19,040 nucleotides of DNA from Thermoanaerobaculia bacterium (GTDB taxonomy: Bacteria > Acidobacteriota > Thermoanaerobaculia > Gp7-AA8): contig JADGOA010000024.1 of assembly GCA_017883215.1 (NCBI GenBank), forward strand, positions 1 through 19,040, read 5' to 3'. The notes beneath the pieces were generated by a model that was given only the letters and a program-made list of their open reading frames with translations, was not told where the DNA came from and searched no databases. The position numbers and the translations under genes were made by a program. Below, in pieces: positions 13,532-19,040 of this stretch (its first letter is position 1; each line of letters starts with the position of its first letter).

Positions 13532-14161
13532 ATGACCAAGCTGTGGACCACCCGTGACGAGCCCGCGCCCGAGCAACTCCGCGATATCGCGGCGGCGCTC
13601 GAGCGCGGCGAGGTTCTCCTTCTGCCGACCGACACCATCTACGGCCTGCATGCTGCCGCCACCGATGAGCGAGCCGTGGCCCGCATCGCCGCCGTGAAGG
13701 GGCGTGACGAAGGAAAACCGTTTGTCGTCATCGGCGAGTCGGCGGGCCAGCTCGAGTCGATCGGTGTCCGCTTCGATGTCTCGGTCCGGCAAGCGCTCGA
13801 CGCCCTCTGGCCCGCGCCCCTGACGGCCATTCTTCCCCTTGTGGCGCCGATCGCCGCCAGCCGCGGCGCTCTGACGGCCGCGGTGCGAGTGCCCGACCTC
13901 CCCTGGCTCCGGCGTCTGCTCCACGAGACCGGGCCGCTGGCGTCGACGAGCGCCAACCGGAGCGGCGAACCGCCGGTCAGCTCGCCCGCAGACCTCGCAC
14001 CAGAACTGCAGGAGCGCATCGACGGAATCGTCGATTCCGGTCCGCTTTCAGGCGAACCATCGGCCATCGTGGACTTTACCGGCGCTGAACCGAGACTCGT
14101 CCGGGAGGCGAGTGTTTTCTTTACACAGGAAGTGTGGAAAAGGCTGTGGAAAACTCTGTGA
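13532..14161 (+). CDS. tsaC: Threonylcarbamoyl-AMP synthase (YrdC/Sua5 domain)
   Basis: This 209-residue enzyme makes threonylcarbamoyl-AMP from threonine, bicarbonate and ATP for the t6A37 modification of tRNAs that read ANN codons. Visible motifs are LLLPTDTIYGL (29-39), VKGRDEGKPF (55-64, basic residues of the nucleotide site) and STSANRSGEPP (from 138). It ends after the YrdC domain, so it is the short TsaC form without the Sua5 C-terminal domain. I chose the ATG at 13532. A TTG at 13499 would add 11 unusual residues, and neither start has a strong ribosome site. The last codons (EVWKRLWKTL) overlap two DnaA-box-like sequences. It probably shares a transcript with recN. Confidence 0.9.
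   Translation: MTKLWTTRDEPAPEQLRDIAAALERGEVLLLPTDTIYGLHAAATDERAVARIAAVKGRDEGKPFVVIGESAGQLESIGVRFDVSVRQALDALWPAPLTAILPLVAPIAASRGALTAAVRVPDLPWLRRLLHETGPLASTSANRSGEPPVSSPADLAPELQERIDGIVDSGPLSGEPSAIVDFTGAEPRLVREASVFFTQEVWKRLWKTL
14133..14153 (-). other. Two DnaA-box-like sequences
   Basis: TGTGGAAAA occurs at 14133-14141 and again at 14145-14153, i.e. TTTTCCACA on the minus strand, one base away from the DnaA consensus TTATNCACA. They lie at the end of tsaC at the edge of a gene-free stretch. Two near-matches are weak evidence; no dnaA, dnaN or other origin gene is nearby, and the encoded WK repeat is an alternative explanation. Confidence 0.25.
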
Positions 14162-14203
14162 GAATCGCGGAAACCCGCAAAAAAACGCCCCTTTCACCAA
14201 ATT

Positions 14204-14261
14204 GCACAACTGGTTGTGCGAACCGACCTACGCTCAATAGTTTCAATGACTTAGGTCGGTT
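14204..14261. promoter_or_regulatory. Two adjacent dyads, possible operator or RNA structure
   Basis: GCACAAC (14204-14210) and GTTGTGC (14213-14219) form a 7-bp dyad with a two-base centre, the size of a helix-turn-helix operator half-site pair. Two bases on, AACCGACCTA (14221-14230) pairs perfectly with TAGGTCGGTT (14252-14261) across 21 bases. Both are exact and sit in otherwise structure-poor sequence about 320-375 bases before hemQ. Their role is unknown. Confidence 0.45.
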
Positions 14262-14565
14262 CCAGCTCGACCATAGCACCCTCATTTGTGCACTCTGCGG
14301 CGAGCGTTTACAGCTTCGACACACGCCCAGCGTAAGTCACACGACAAGGTGTCAGAAATGCCTTCTTTCAGAACCCCCGAAAAACCGGCCATTTGCGCGG
14401 GAGATCGTTGCATTCGCCGCAAACTCCTGCCCAGCTGATCGCCGCTCTCGCGTGAACAAAGACGAAGTCCCAATGCAGCTTCTCTCAAAGGTCGTGCTCG
14501 CCATCTGCGTCACTCTGCGAGCGGTCGGGGCATCGCCCGCGCGCCTTTACGTTTCAACCATCGGA

Positions 14566-14571
14566 TAGAAT
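14566..14571 (+). promoter_or_regulatory. Candidate -10 element (TAGAAT) before hemQ
   Basis: TAGAAT ends eight bases before the hemQ ATG, with TTTACG further upstream at 14546-14551 but only 14 bases away, too close for a standard -35. The position suggests a transcript starting at or beside the ATG. No ribosome site is visible before hemQ. Confidence 0.4.
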
Positions 14572-14579
14572 TCCGCTCC

Positions 14580-15317
14580 ATGTCGACGACGGCCCAACCC
14601 GAAACTACCCCCACCCGGACGCCCGAGACGGCTGCCGCCCGGCAGTTCGTCAACTTCATGTTCTTTCACACCGACCGCGCTTTCCGCAGCCTTCCCGTCG
14701 AGACCAGGAGTGAGGCAAAGCGCGAGCTCGCCGCCATCGTCAACCGCTACACCGACCGGATGATGATCCTCCCCTACTCGACCCTTGGGCTGAAGACCGG
14801 GGTCGACTTCATGCTCTGGCGTATCGGGTACGACCTCGATCCATTCCAGCAGATGATCGCCGACTTCAACAGGTCGGTTCTAGGCCGCTATCTCACCATC
14901 CCGGTCTCATACCTGTCGATGACGAAGCACTCGCAGTACGTCGAGGAGCACGTTCACGAAGGGCAGGAAGGGCGGCGGCTCCGCATCGTTCCGGGCAAGC
15001 GCCCGTTTCTGTTCGTCTATCCGTTCGTGAAAACGCGCGACTGGTATCTGCTGCCGATGTCCGAGCGCCAGCGGATCATGAACGAGCACATCGCCATCGG
15101 GCACAAGTACCCGCGCGTGAAGATCAACACCACCTACTCGTTCGGACTCGACGATCAGGATTTCGTCGTCGCCTTCGAAGCCGACCTCCCCGCCGAGTTC
15201 CTCGACCTCGTGCAGGAGCTCCGCGAGACGGAGTCGTCGAAGTACACGCTCCGTGACACGCCGATGTACACCTGCCGCCGGTCGACCATCGAAGAGATCC
15301 TCGAGTCGATCGGATAG
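14580..15317 (+). CDS. hemQ: Coproheme decarboxylase / chlorite dismutase family (HemQ)
   Basis: This 245-residue heme protein belongs to the chlorite dismutase family. In HemQ it uses peroxide to turn coproheme III into heme b at the end of the coproporphyrin-dependent pathway. Visible signatures are YPFVKTRDWYLLP with Tyr147 (equivalent to the catalytic Tyr of HemQ) and Lys151. The proximal ligand motif MNEHIAIGHKY places His170. The distal arginine of true chlorite dismutases (GRYLTIPVSYLS region) is not present in the usual form, which favours HemQ. An acidic Thr/Pro-rich N-terminal tail of about 20 residues precedes the fold. The loop between Tyr147 and the WYLLP strand is shorter than in Firmicutes HemQ. 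It is monocistronic by appearance, with a palindrome right after the stop. Confidence 0.88.
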   Translation: MSTTAQPETTPTRTPETAAARQFVNFMFFHTDRAFRSLPVETRSEAKRELAAIVNRYTDRMMILPYSTLGLKTGVDFMLWRIGYDLDPFQQMIADFNRSVLGRYLTIPVSYLSMTKHSQYVEEHVHEGQEGRRLRIVPGKRPFLFVYPFVKTRDWYLLPMSERQRIMNEHIAIGHKYPRVKINTTYSFGLDDQDFVVAFEADLPAEFLDLVQELRETESSKYTLRDTPMYTCRRSTIEEILESIG

Positions 15318-15339
15318 GCCAGCAAGGACAGGCGCCAGC

Positions 15340-15411
15340 CTGTAGGGGCGCACAGCAGTGCGCCCGCAGCTCTCGACGGGAGAGCGGGCGCACTGCTGTG
15401 CGCCCCTACAG
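15340..15411. repeat. Perfect 28-bp inverted repeat (large palindrome)
   Basis: Bases 15340-15367 (beginning CTGTAGGGGCGCACAGC) are the exact complement of 15384-15411, with a 16-base centre that extends the stem through GCTCTC/GAGAGC. TGTAGGGGCGCAC is a recognisable start of a dispersed palindromic element seen in several bacterial phyla. It begins 23 bases after the hemQ stop and ends 45 bases before the next gene, so it may end the hemQ transcript. It has no T-run and no encoded protein, like a miniature mobile element remnant. Confidence 0.88.
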
Positions 15412-15442
15412 GAGAACGACCCCTACGACGTCCGCAGTCCGA

Positions 15443-15448
15443 TAAACT
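15443..15448 (+). promoter_or_regulatory. Candidate -10 element (TAAACT) before the acetyltransferase-like gene
   Basis: TAAACT ends eight bases before the ATG at 15457, the same distance as the box before hemQ. No ribosome site or -35 match is visible. It is the third such case in the window. Confidence 0.35.
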
Positions 15449-15456
15449 CCCGCACC

Positions 15457-16443
15457 ATGTCCGCAGTCGACCTCATCACTTCCGCAGCAGAACTCGAACG
15501 GATCGCCCCGGAGTGGGACGCACTCTGGCGACGCTCGCCGGACGCCACGCCGTTTCAATCGCCGCACTGGTGCCTGCCGTGGTGGAAGCGCTTCGGCAGC
15601 GACGACCCGTTTGCCATAGCTGTACGATCCAACGGCAGCCTCGACGCATTCGCCCCTCTCTACATCCTTCGAGACGAGGAGAGCGGCGAATCCCTCGGCA
15701 TGTTCATCGGCACCGGTGTGACCGACTACCTCGACGCCATCGTCGCTCCCGGCGCCGGCGCCGAACCGCTCCTCGAGGCGATGACTTCGGCCGATTGCCA
15801 GATGTGGGACCTGCAGCAGATGCGCCCTTCGTCGCCGCTGCTCAACGCCCCCCTCCCCGATTCGTGGAGCGACAACACCGAGGATCAGGAAGCGTGCCCG
15901 GTCCTCTCGATCGAGAACGCCGGGGAGGAGTTGCAGAACATCCTCTCCACGCATTCGCGAAAGAAGCTGCGCTATTTCCGGCGCCTTGCCGAACGCGAAG
16001 GGACGGTGCGGTACGAGACCGTCACCCTGCAGTCGCTCGACCAGCTGTTAGATGCGCTCTTCGAGCTGCACGGCGCGCGGTGGCGGCAGCGCGGTCTGCC
16101 GGGCGTGCTCGACGACGAGCACATTCGCGCCTTCCACCACGACGTCGCGAGGCGGATGCTCGCTGCTGGCGCGCTGCGGATGTACGCAATGCGCATCGAC
16201 GAGCGGATCGTGGCCGTCTTCTACGGCTTCGCGCACCATGGCACCGTCTTCTATTACCTCAGCGGCTATGACCCCGGCCTCGAAAACCTGAGCCTCGGCA
16301 ACGTGATCGTCGCCCACGCCATCGACGAAGCCGTCCGCGCCGCCGACCATACCTTCGACTTCCTCCGCGGTGCCGAGGAGTACAAGTATTCGTGGGGGGC
16401 AAAGGATCGGATGAACCGGAGGAGGCAGTTGTTCAAGTCCTGA
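15457..16443 (+). CDS. Acetyltransf_6 / CelD-like GNAT-fold protein
   Basis: This is a 328-residue soluble protein. The pattern STHSRKKLRYFRRLAEREG (about 167-185), followed by LFELHGARWRQRGLPGVL, YAMRIDERIVAVFYGF and YYLSGYDPGLENLSLGNVIV, is typical of the Acetyltransf_6 (CelD/BcsL, BioF2-like) family, a double-GNAT fold. Members act in polysaccharide or lipid decoration, but most are uncharacterised, and I infer no substrate here. The C-terminal DFLRGAEEYKYSWGAKDRMNRR is also family-typical. The start at 15457 is preferred, as the open frame upstream consists of the palindrome. Its stop codon TGA lies inside the first unit of the next 7-base array. Confidence 0.82.
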   Translation: MSAVDLITSAAELERIAPEWDALWRRSPDATPFQSPHWCLPWWKRFGSDDPFAIAVRSNGSLDAFAPLYILRDEESGESLGMFIGTGVTDYLDAIVAPGAGAEPLLEAMTSADCQMWDLQQMRPSSPLLNAPLPDSWSDNTEDQEACPVLSIENAGEELQNILSTHSRKKLRYFRRLAEREGTVRYETVTLQSLDQLLDALFELHGARWRQRGLPGVLDDEHIRAFHHDVARRMLAAGALRMYAMRIDERIVAVFYGFAHHGTVFYYLSGYDPGLENLSLGNVIVAHAIDEAVRAADHTFDFLRGAEEYKYSWGAKDRMNRRRQLFKS

Positions 16444-16500
16444 GTGCTGAGTCCTGAGTGGCTTTCTCGCACTCAGGACTCAGCACTCAGGACTCAGGAC
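16437..16500. repeat. Inverted array of 7-base units (TCCTGAG/TGCTGAG)
   Basis: Bases 16437-16460 (units TCCTGAG, TGCTGAG, TCCTGAG) form an exact 24-bp complement to 16470-16493 across a nine-base loop, with one more unit (TCAGGAC) after it. The unit is the same as at 6061-6127, so two copies of this type exist in the window. The array includes the stop codon of the preceding gene and ends 28 bases before the next start. Confidence 0.92.
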
Positions 16501-16528
16501 TTTGCGCAAACAAACCACAAACCCGAAC

Positions 16529-17014
16529 ATGAAAACCAACGCCGCTCGCATGCTCGACTCTCTCGGCATCCTCTACGAGGTGCGCGAGTACGAAGTCGAC
16601 CCCGACGATCTGGCCGCCGAATCGGTGGCGCGGAAGGTCGGGCTGCCTCCGGAGCAGGTATTCAAGACGCTCGTCGCCCGCGGGGACAAGCACGGCGTCT
16701 GCTTCGCCGTGGTTCCGGGCGATCAGCAACTCGATCTGAAAGCGCTGGCGCATCTGACGGGCGACAAGAAGATCGAAACCGTCGCGTTGAAGGAAGTGCA
16801 GCCGTTGACCGGCTACATCCGCGGCGGTGTCACCGCTCTCGCGGCGAAGAAGCCGTATCCGGTCTTCGTCGACGAAACCATCGAGCTGTTCGACGTGATC
16901 TCAGTCTCCGCGGGAATGCGCGGCGCCCAACTGATCCTCGCGCCAGCCGATTACCTGCGGGCTACGGGCGGGAAGTTGGGAGGGATCGCAAAAGAAAAAG
17001 CGAGTAGCGAGTAG
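16529..17014 (+). CDS. ybaK: YbaK/EbsC-type aminoacyl-tRNA deacylase
   Basis: This is a 161-residue single-domain editing enzyme. In the YbaK/EbsC family it hydrolyses mischarged Cys-tRNA(Pro) in trans. The conserved lysine is present as Lys46 in EQVFKTLVARG. Later motifs LTGYIRGGVTALAAKK and VISVSAGMRGAQLILAPADYL match the family. Length (about 155-160 usual) is normal from the ATG at 16529; a TTG at 16502 would add nine residues. The last residues (KASSE) and the stop are encoded by 7-base repeats, a tail that differs from the rest of the protein. It lies just upstream of tRNA-Gln, but its known substrate is tRNA(Pro), so the neighbourhood may be incidental. Confidence 0.88.
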   Translation: MKTNAARMLDSLGILYEVREYEVDPDDLAAESVARKVGLPPEQVFKTLVARGDKHGVCFAVVPGDQQLDLKALAHLTGDKKIETVALKEVQPLTGYIRGGVTALAAKKPYPVFVDETIELFDVISVSAGMRGAQLILAPADYLRATGGKLGGIAKEKASSE

Positions 17015-17047
17015 CGAGTGGGCAGTGCGCAGTGCCCACTGCGCTAC
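17000..17047. repeat. 7-base unit array with foldback (GCGAGTA)
   Basis: Three units (GCGAGTA, GCGAGTA, GCGAGTG) run from 17000 to 17020, followed by GGCAGTG-like units. AGTGGGCA (17017-17024) pairs with TGCCCACT (17033-17040), and GTAGCG (17011-17016) pairs with CGCTAC (17042-17047) around one unpaired base. It overlaps the 3' end of the YbaK-type gene, whose stop TAG is part of the array. Confidence 0.82.
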
Positions 17048-17056
17048 TCCCGAAGT

Positions 17057-17062
17057 TATACT
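17057..17062 (+). promoter_or_regulatory. Candidate -10 element (TATACT) for tRNA-Gln
   Basis: TATACT is a near-consensus -10 box located 68 bases before the mature tRNA, a normal distance for a tRNA leader. The -35 position shows no clear match to TTGACA; the preceding repeat hairpin occupies it. Confidence 0.4.
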
Positions 17063-17130
17063 CCCGTCGCGGGAATGATCGGATCGACGCCCGCTTTTTC
17101 ACAGATCCCACCTGGTTTGCGGAAGTTTCT

Positions 17131-17204
17131 TCCGGGGTCGTCCAATGGTAGGACGCGGGTCTTTGGAGCCCGTCATCGTGGTTCGAATCCACGCCCCGGA
17201 GCCA
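17131..17204 (+). tRNA. tRNA-Gln (anticodon TTG)
   Basis: A 74-base cloverleaf: acceptor TCCGGGG/CCCCGGA, D stem GTCC/GGAC with loop AATGGTA, anticodon stem CGGGT/GCCCG with loop CTTTGGA (anticodon TTG at 17163-17165), variable TCAT, T stem CGTGG/CCACG with loop TTCGAAT. The discriminator is G and CCA is encoded. All stems pair, with only one G-T pair. Confidence 0.97.
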
Positions 17205-17394
17205 CCGCCGCCGCCGTTGAGCACTCGGAGCGGCCATCGAACGTAACGTACGCGCACCGAGCTCGCTGCGCGCGACTCGCGCAACGCGTCACCAGGTCGC
17301 CGAGTTGTTGCCACGGCAATCTGAACCCGGTGGCCGGTGACCGCGGACGCTTGTTTCCAATCCTGCCCGGTCGCCGCGTCTCGCAAAGTCCCTC

Positions 17395-17423
17395 TTGGCG
17401 ATCGCCGCAATTCATGCTAGATT
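17395..17423 (+). promoter_or_regulatory. Promoter of the zinc-finger/TPR gene
   Basis: TTGGCG at 17395-17400 and TAGATT at 17418-17423 are separated by exactly 17 bases, with TG one base before the -10 (extended -10). This is the best sigma-70-type promoter in the window. Transcription would begin near 17430, leaving a leader of about 19 bases before the ATG at 17449. Confidence 0.65.
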
Positions 17424-17448
17424 GCATTCCACCCTTATAGACTCACCC

Positions 17449-18798
17449 ATGAACGCGCACTATCACGACGACGCGATCCACGAATACGTCGAAGGGAAAT
17501 CGGCGAACGCGGCGGAAATTGAAGCGCACGCTGCGTCATGCGTGTCGTGCGCTGCCGAGATCGCCACCCAGCGGCGAATGATTGCAGCGCTGGAGGACCG
17601 CGCGTCATGGCAGGCACCGCAGGGCGCCGGCGCCCCGAGCGGCGCACGCCTGGCGGCGCTGGTCGCGTTCAAGGAGCGCATCGATGCCGAAGACGCGGAG
17701 GCCGCAAGCCGCGTCGCCTCGATTCTGCAACGTCCTTCGGCGTGGTGGCGCAATGCCGTGAGGCAGGATCCCGCGGTGCGCACCGCCGGCACGGTCCGTC
17801 ATCTTCTGGCGAAGATGCGCGAGACGTTGGAACGGGTCCCATCGGAGGCGCTGCTGATGACATCGCTCGCCACGGACATCGCCGAGGGACTCTCGGTCGC
17901 GAAGTACCCCTCGGATTTCGTTGTGGCGTTGCGTGCGCAGGCTCTGCGCGACCATGCCTTCGTCCTGTCGTACATCGGCCGCTTTTCCGAGGCGCGCGCT
18001 GCCGCCGACCGCGCCGAGCGCCTCTTCCGCCAGACTCCTGTCCCCGACTACGAGCTGGCCAGACTCGACCTGGTGCGCGCAAACATCTGCCGCGGCATCG
18101 AGCGCTTCGATGAATCGGTCGCGCTCGCGCGACACGCCGCCGAGGTGTTCCTCCGATTCGGCGACCGCCATGCCGCGGTCAACGCACGGATCAACGAAGG
18201 GGCGACGCTGTTCCAGCTCCGCAACTACGCCGGCGCGCTCGAGATCTGGAAGGCGATCGAACACGATCCCGGACTCACGAGCGACACCCAGCGCATCGGT
18301 CTCGTTCAGAACCTCGGAATCTGTTATCGCGAGATCGGCGAGTTGGAAAAGGCTGCCGAGTACCTCTCCCGCGCCGTCGCCGAATTGGAGCTCATTGGAA
18401 GCGACACGAACCGCGTGAGAAGCCGCTGGGCGCTTGCCACCACCCTCAGCGCCGCCGCGCGGCATGAGCAGGCCATTCCCCTGCTGCGCGAGGTCTGGCG
18501 CGAGTTCGAGTCTCTCGGCCTCGAAGCCGATGCCGCGCTGGTCGCGCTCGAGCTCGCGGAGTCACTGCTCGTCACGAACCGCCCAGACGAGGTTCCGGCA
18601 ATCTGCCGCACCCTTCTTGACCGCTTCACACAGTCGGGCATGAGCGAGCGCGCGGTCGTGGCACTCGCCTTCCTGCGCGAGAGCGTTGCCAGCGGACATG
18701 CCACTCCCGTTCACGTCCGCCATGTGCACGACTTCCTCCGCGACATCCCGGTCGAAGGAGAGCGCCTGTTCGCTTCGCCGCCGCTGAACACGCTCTGA
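17449..18798 (+). CDS. Zinc-finger (zf-HC2-like) protein with TPR domain
   Basis: This is a 449-residue protein without a membrane segment. Residues 1-40 match the anti-sigma zinc-finger pattern HxxxCxxC: His27, Cys31, Cys34 in EAHAASCVSCAAEI, with an earlier His-rich start (NAHYHDDAIHEY). After a linker, about 115-440 is alpha-helical with TPR-like units such as IGRFSEARAAADRAERLF, RFDESVALARHAAEVF, LRNYAGALEIWKAIEHDP and IGELEKAAEYLSRAVAEL. Zinc fingers of this kind bind ECF sigma factors, but no sigma gene is nearby in the window. A sensing or regulatory role is inference. The start at 17449 is supported by the promoter upstream; the open frame before it covers that promoter. Confidence 0.8.
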   Translation: MNAHYHDDAIHEYVEGKSANAAEIEAHAASCVSCAAEIATQRRMIAALEDRASWQAPQGAGAPSGARLAALVAFKERIDAEDAEAASRVASILQRPSAWWRNAVRQDPAVRTAGTVRHLLAKMRETLERVPSEALLMTSLATDIAEGLSVAKYPSDFVVALRAQALRDHAFVLSYIGRFSEARAAADRAERLFRQTPVPDYELARLDLVRANICRGIERFDESVALARHAAEVFLRFGDRHAAVNARINEGATLFQLRNYAGALEIWKAIEHDPGLTSDTQRIGLVQNLGICYREIGELEKAAEYLSRAVAELELIGSDTNRVRSRWALATTLSAAARHEQAIPLLREVWREFESLGLEADAALVALELAESLLVTNRPDEVPAICRTLLDRFTQSGMSERAVVALAFLRESVASGHATPVHVRHVHDFLRDIPVEGERLFASPPLNTL

Positions 18799-18866
18799 CG
18801 CCGCGGTCCCACCTACGTCAGCTTCGGCAGCCACCGGCTGCACGTTCAACAACCAGGCCCAACAAC

Positions 18867-18873
18867 AAGGAGG
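18867..18873 (+). promoter_or_regulatory. Strong ribosome binding site (AAGGAGG)
   Basis: A full AAGGAGG lies six bases before the ATG at 18880, by far the best Shine-Dalgarno in the window, where most genes have weak or no sites. It implies high translation of the small exported protein. A GCAGCC-ACC-GGCTGC hairpin lies just upstream at 18827-18841. Confidence 0.8.
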
Positions 18874-18879
18874 ATCACC

Positions 18880-19040
18880 ATGCGTGTTAAATCTCTGTCG
18901 ATCGTTCTCACCCTGACCGTCGTTCTCTCCACTTCCGCCTTCGCTCGCGTTCAGCAGAAGCCTAGCGATCCGCGCAATGGCGAGATCAATCCAATTGAAT
19001 GGGTCGTCCGCGCGGTGAAGAAAATCGTCCACACCTTCGA
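18880..19040 (+). CDS. Small exported protein, N-terminal part only
   Basis: The window ends after 53 codons. Residues 1-22 (MRVKSLSIVLTLTVVLSTSAFA) form a Sec signal peptide with a good AFA cleavage site before RVQQ. The mature start KPSDPRNGEINPIEWVVRAVKKIVHTF is basic and amphipathic, and I recognise no family. It follows the TPR gene by 81 bases with a near-perfect ribosome site and may be on the same transcript. The true length is unknown because the gene runs off the window. Confidence 0.75.
   Translation, partial: MRVKSLSIVLTLTVVLSTSAFARVQQKPSDPRNGEINPIEWVVRAVKKIVHTF

Larger units (their letters stand above)
14162..14579 (+). other. Gene-free stretch before hemQ with two dyads
   Basis: About 418 bases carry no gene I can support, and the base mix looks less GC-rich than in the neighbouring genes. 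It contains GCGG-AAAC-CCGC followed by a run of seven A (14168-14186), the dyads at 14204-14219 and 14221-14261, and no short-unit repeat array. It may be the regulatory region of hemQ or hold a small RNA. A 144-codon open frame crosses it but lacks the codon bias of its neighbours. Confidence 0.5.

Noticed and set aside
14168..14186. GCGG-AAAC-CCGC hairpin followed by A-run as a terminator of tsaC
   Set aside because: A rho-independent terminator on this strand needs a T-run after the stem; here it is an A-run, and on the other strand the T-run precedes the stem.
14134..14568. A 144-codon frame with two CxxC pairs (CALC and CQKC), resembling a zinc ribbon
   Set aside because: It overlaps the end of tsaC, lacks the third-position GC bias of neighbours, crosses both dyads, and has no ribosome site. 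The cysteine pairs are probably chance, though a conservation check could revive it.
4662..17047. CRISPR-like arrays
   Set aside because: Units are only 7-8 bases, adjacent without spacers, and arranged as inverted pairs; no cas genes are present.
16962..17237. Minus-strand frame with GVDSNHDDGLQRPASYHWTTPEE
   Set aside because: It is the antisense of the tRNA-Gln gene and its flanks, a familiar false protein.

Overview
The window is GC-rich, densely packed and read entirely on the + strand. Most likely it comes from a deep-branching Gram-negative bacterium of the Acidobacteriota type (Thermoanaerobaculia-like is my best guess). The reasons are the high GC, the hybrid type II secretion/type IV pilus operon, an outer-membrane secretin, a HemQ-type chlorite-dismutase-family protein, and many short-unit hairpin repeats between genes. 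The taxon is inference only: no rRNA or marker was available for placement.

Positions 1-340 hold the possible tail of an upstream gene and a non-coding leader with hairpins and a dispersed-repeat-like segment. Positions 341-10283 form one ten-gene operon for an envelope-spanning secretion or pilus machine: gspF (platform), gspE (ATPase), pilM-, pilN- and pilO-like assembly proteins, a GspC/PilP-like protein with a thrombospondin type 3 calcium-binding insert, a large secretin lipoprotein (TPR, N0, NolW, secretin, cohesin-like tail), and three pseudopilins. Several junctions overlap by 1-4 bases. The inner-membrane part is pilus-like (PilMNO instead of GspL/M), while the secretin and pseudopilins look like a secretion system. 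No prepilin peptidase or retraction ATPase is present here.

Positions 10284-14161 carry an M16 zinc peptidase, recN and tsaC. A gene-poor stretch of about 420 bases (14162-14579) with dyads and DnaA-box-like sites at its edge precedes hemQ, an Acetyltransf_6/CelD-like protein, a YbaK-type aminoacyl-tRNA deacylase, tRNA-Gln(TTG), a zinc-finger/TPR protein with a good promoter, and the start of a small exported protein cut by the window end.

The most distinctive signal that the genes do not explain is a set of intergenic hairpins. Five loci are built from 7- or 8-base tandem units whose arms are complementary, each with its own unit sequence. One further heptamer array is translated as the leader of the third pseudopilin, and two arrays supply the stop codons of the genes before them. 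Two other loci are longer palindromes: a four-hairpin array sharing one core with compensated flanks, and a perfect 28-bp inverted repeat. Second in interest is the paired appearance of a cohesin-like domain on the secretin and a calcium-binding TSP3 insert on its likely inner-membrane partner.
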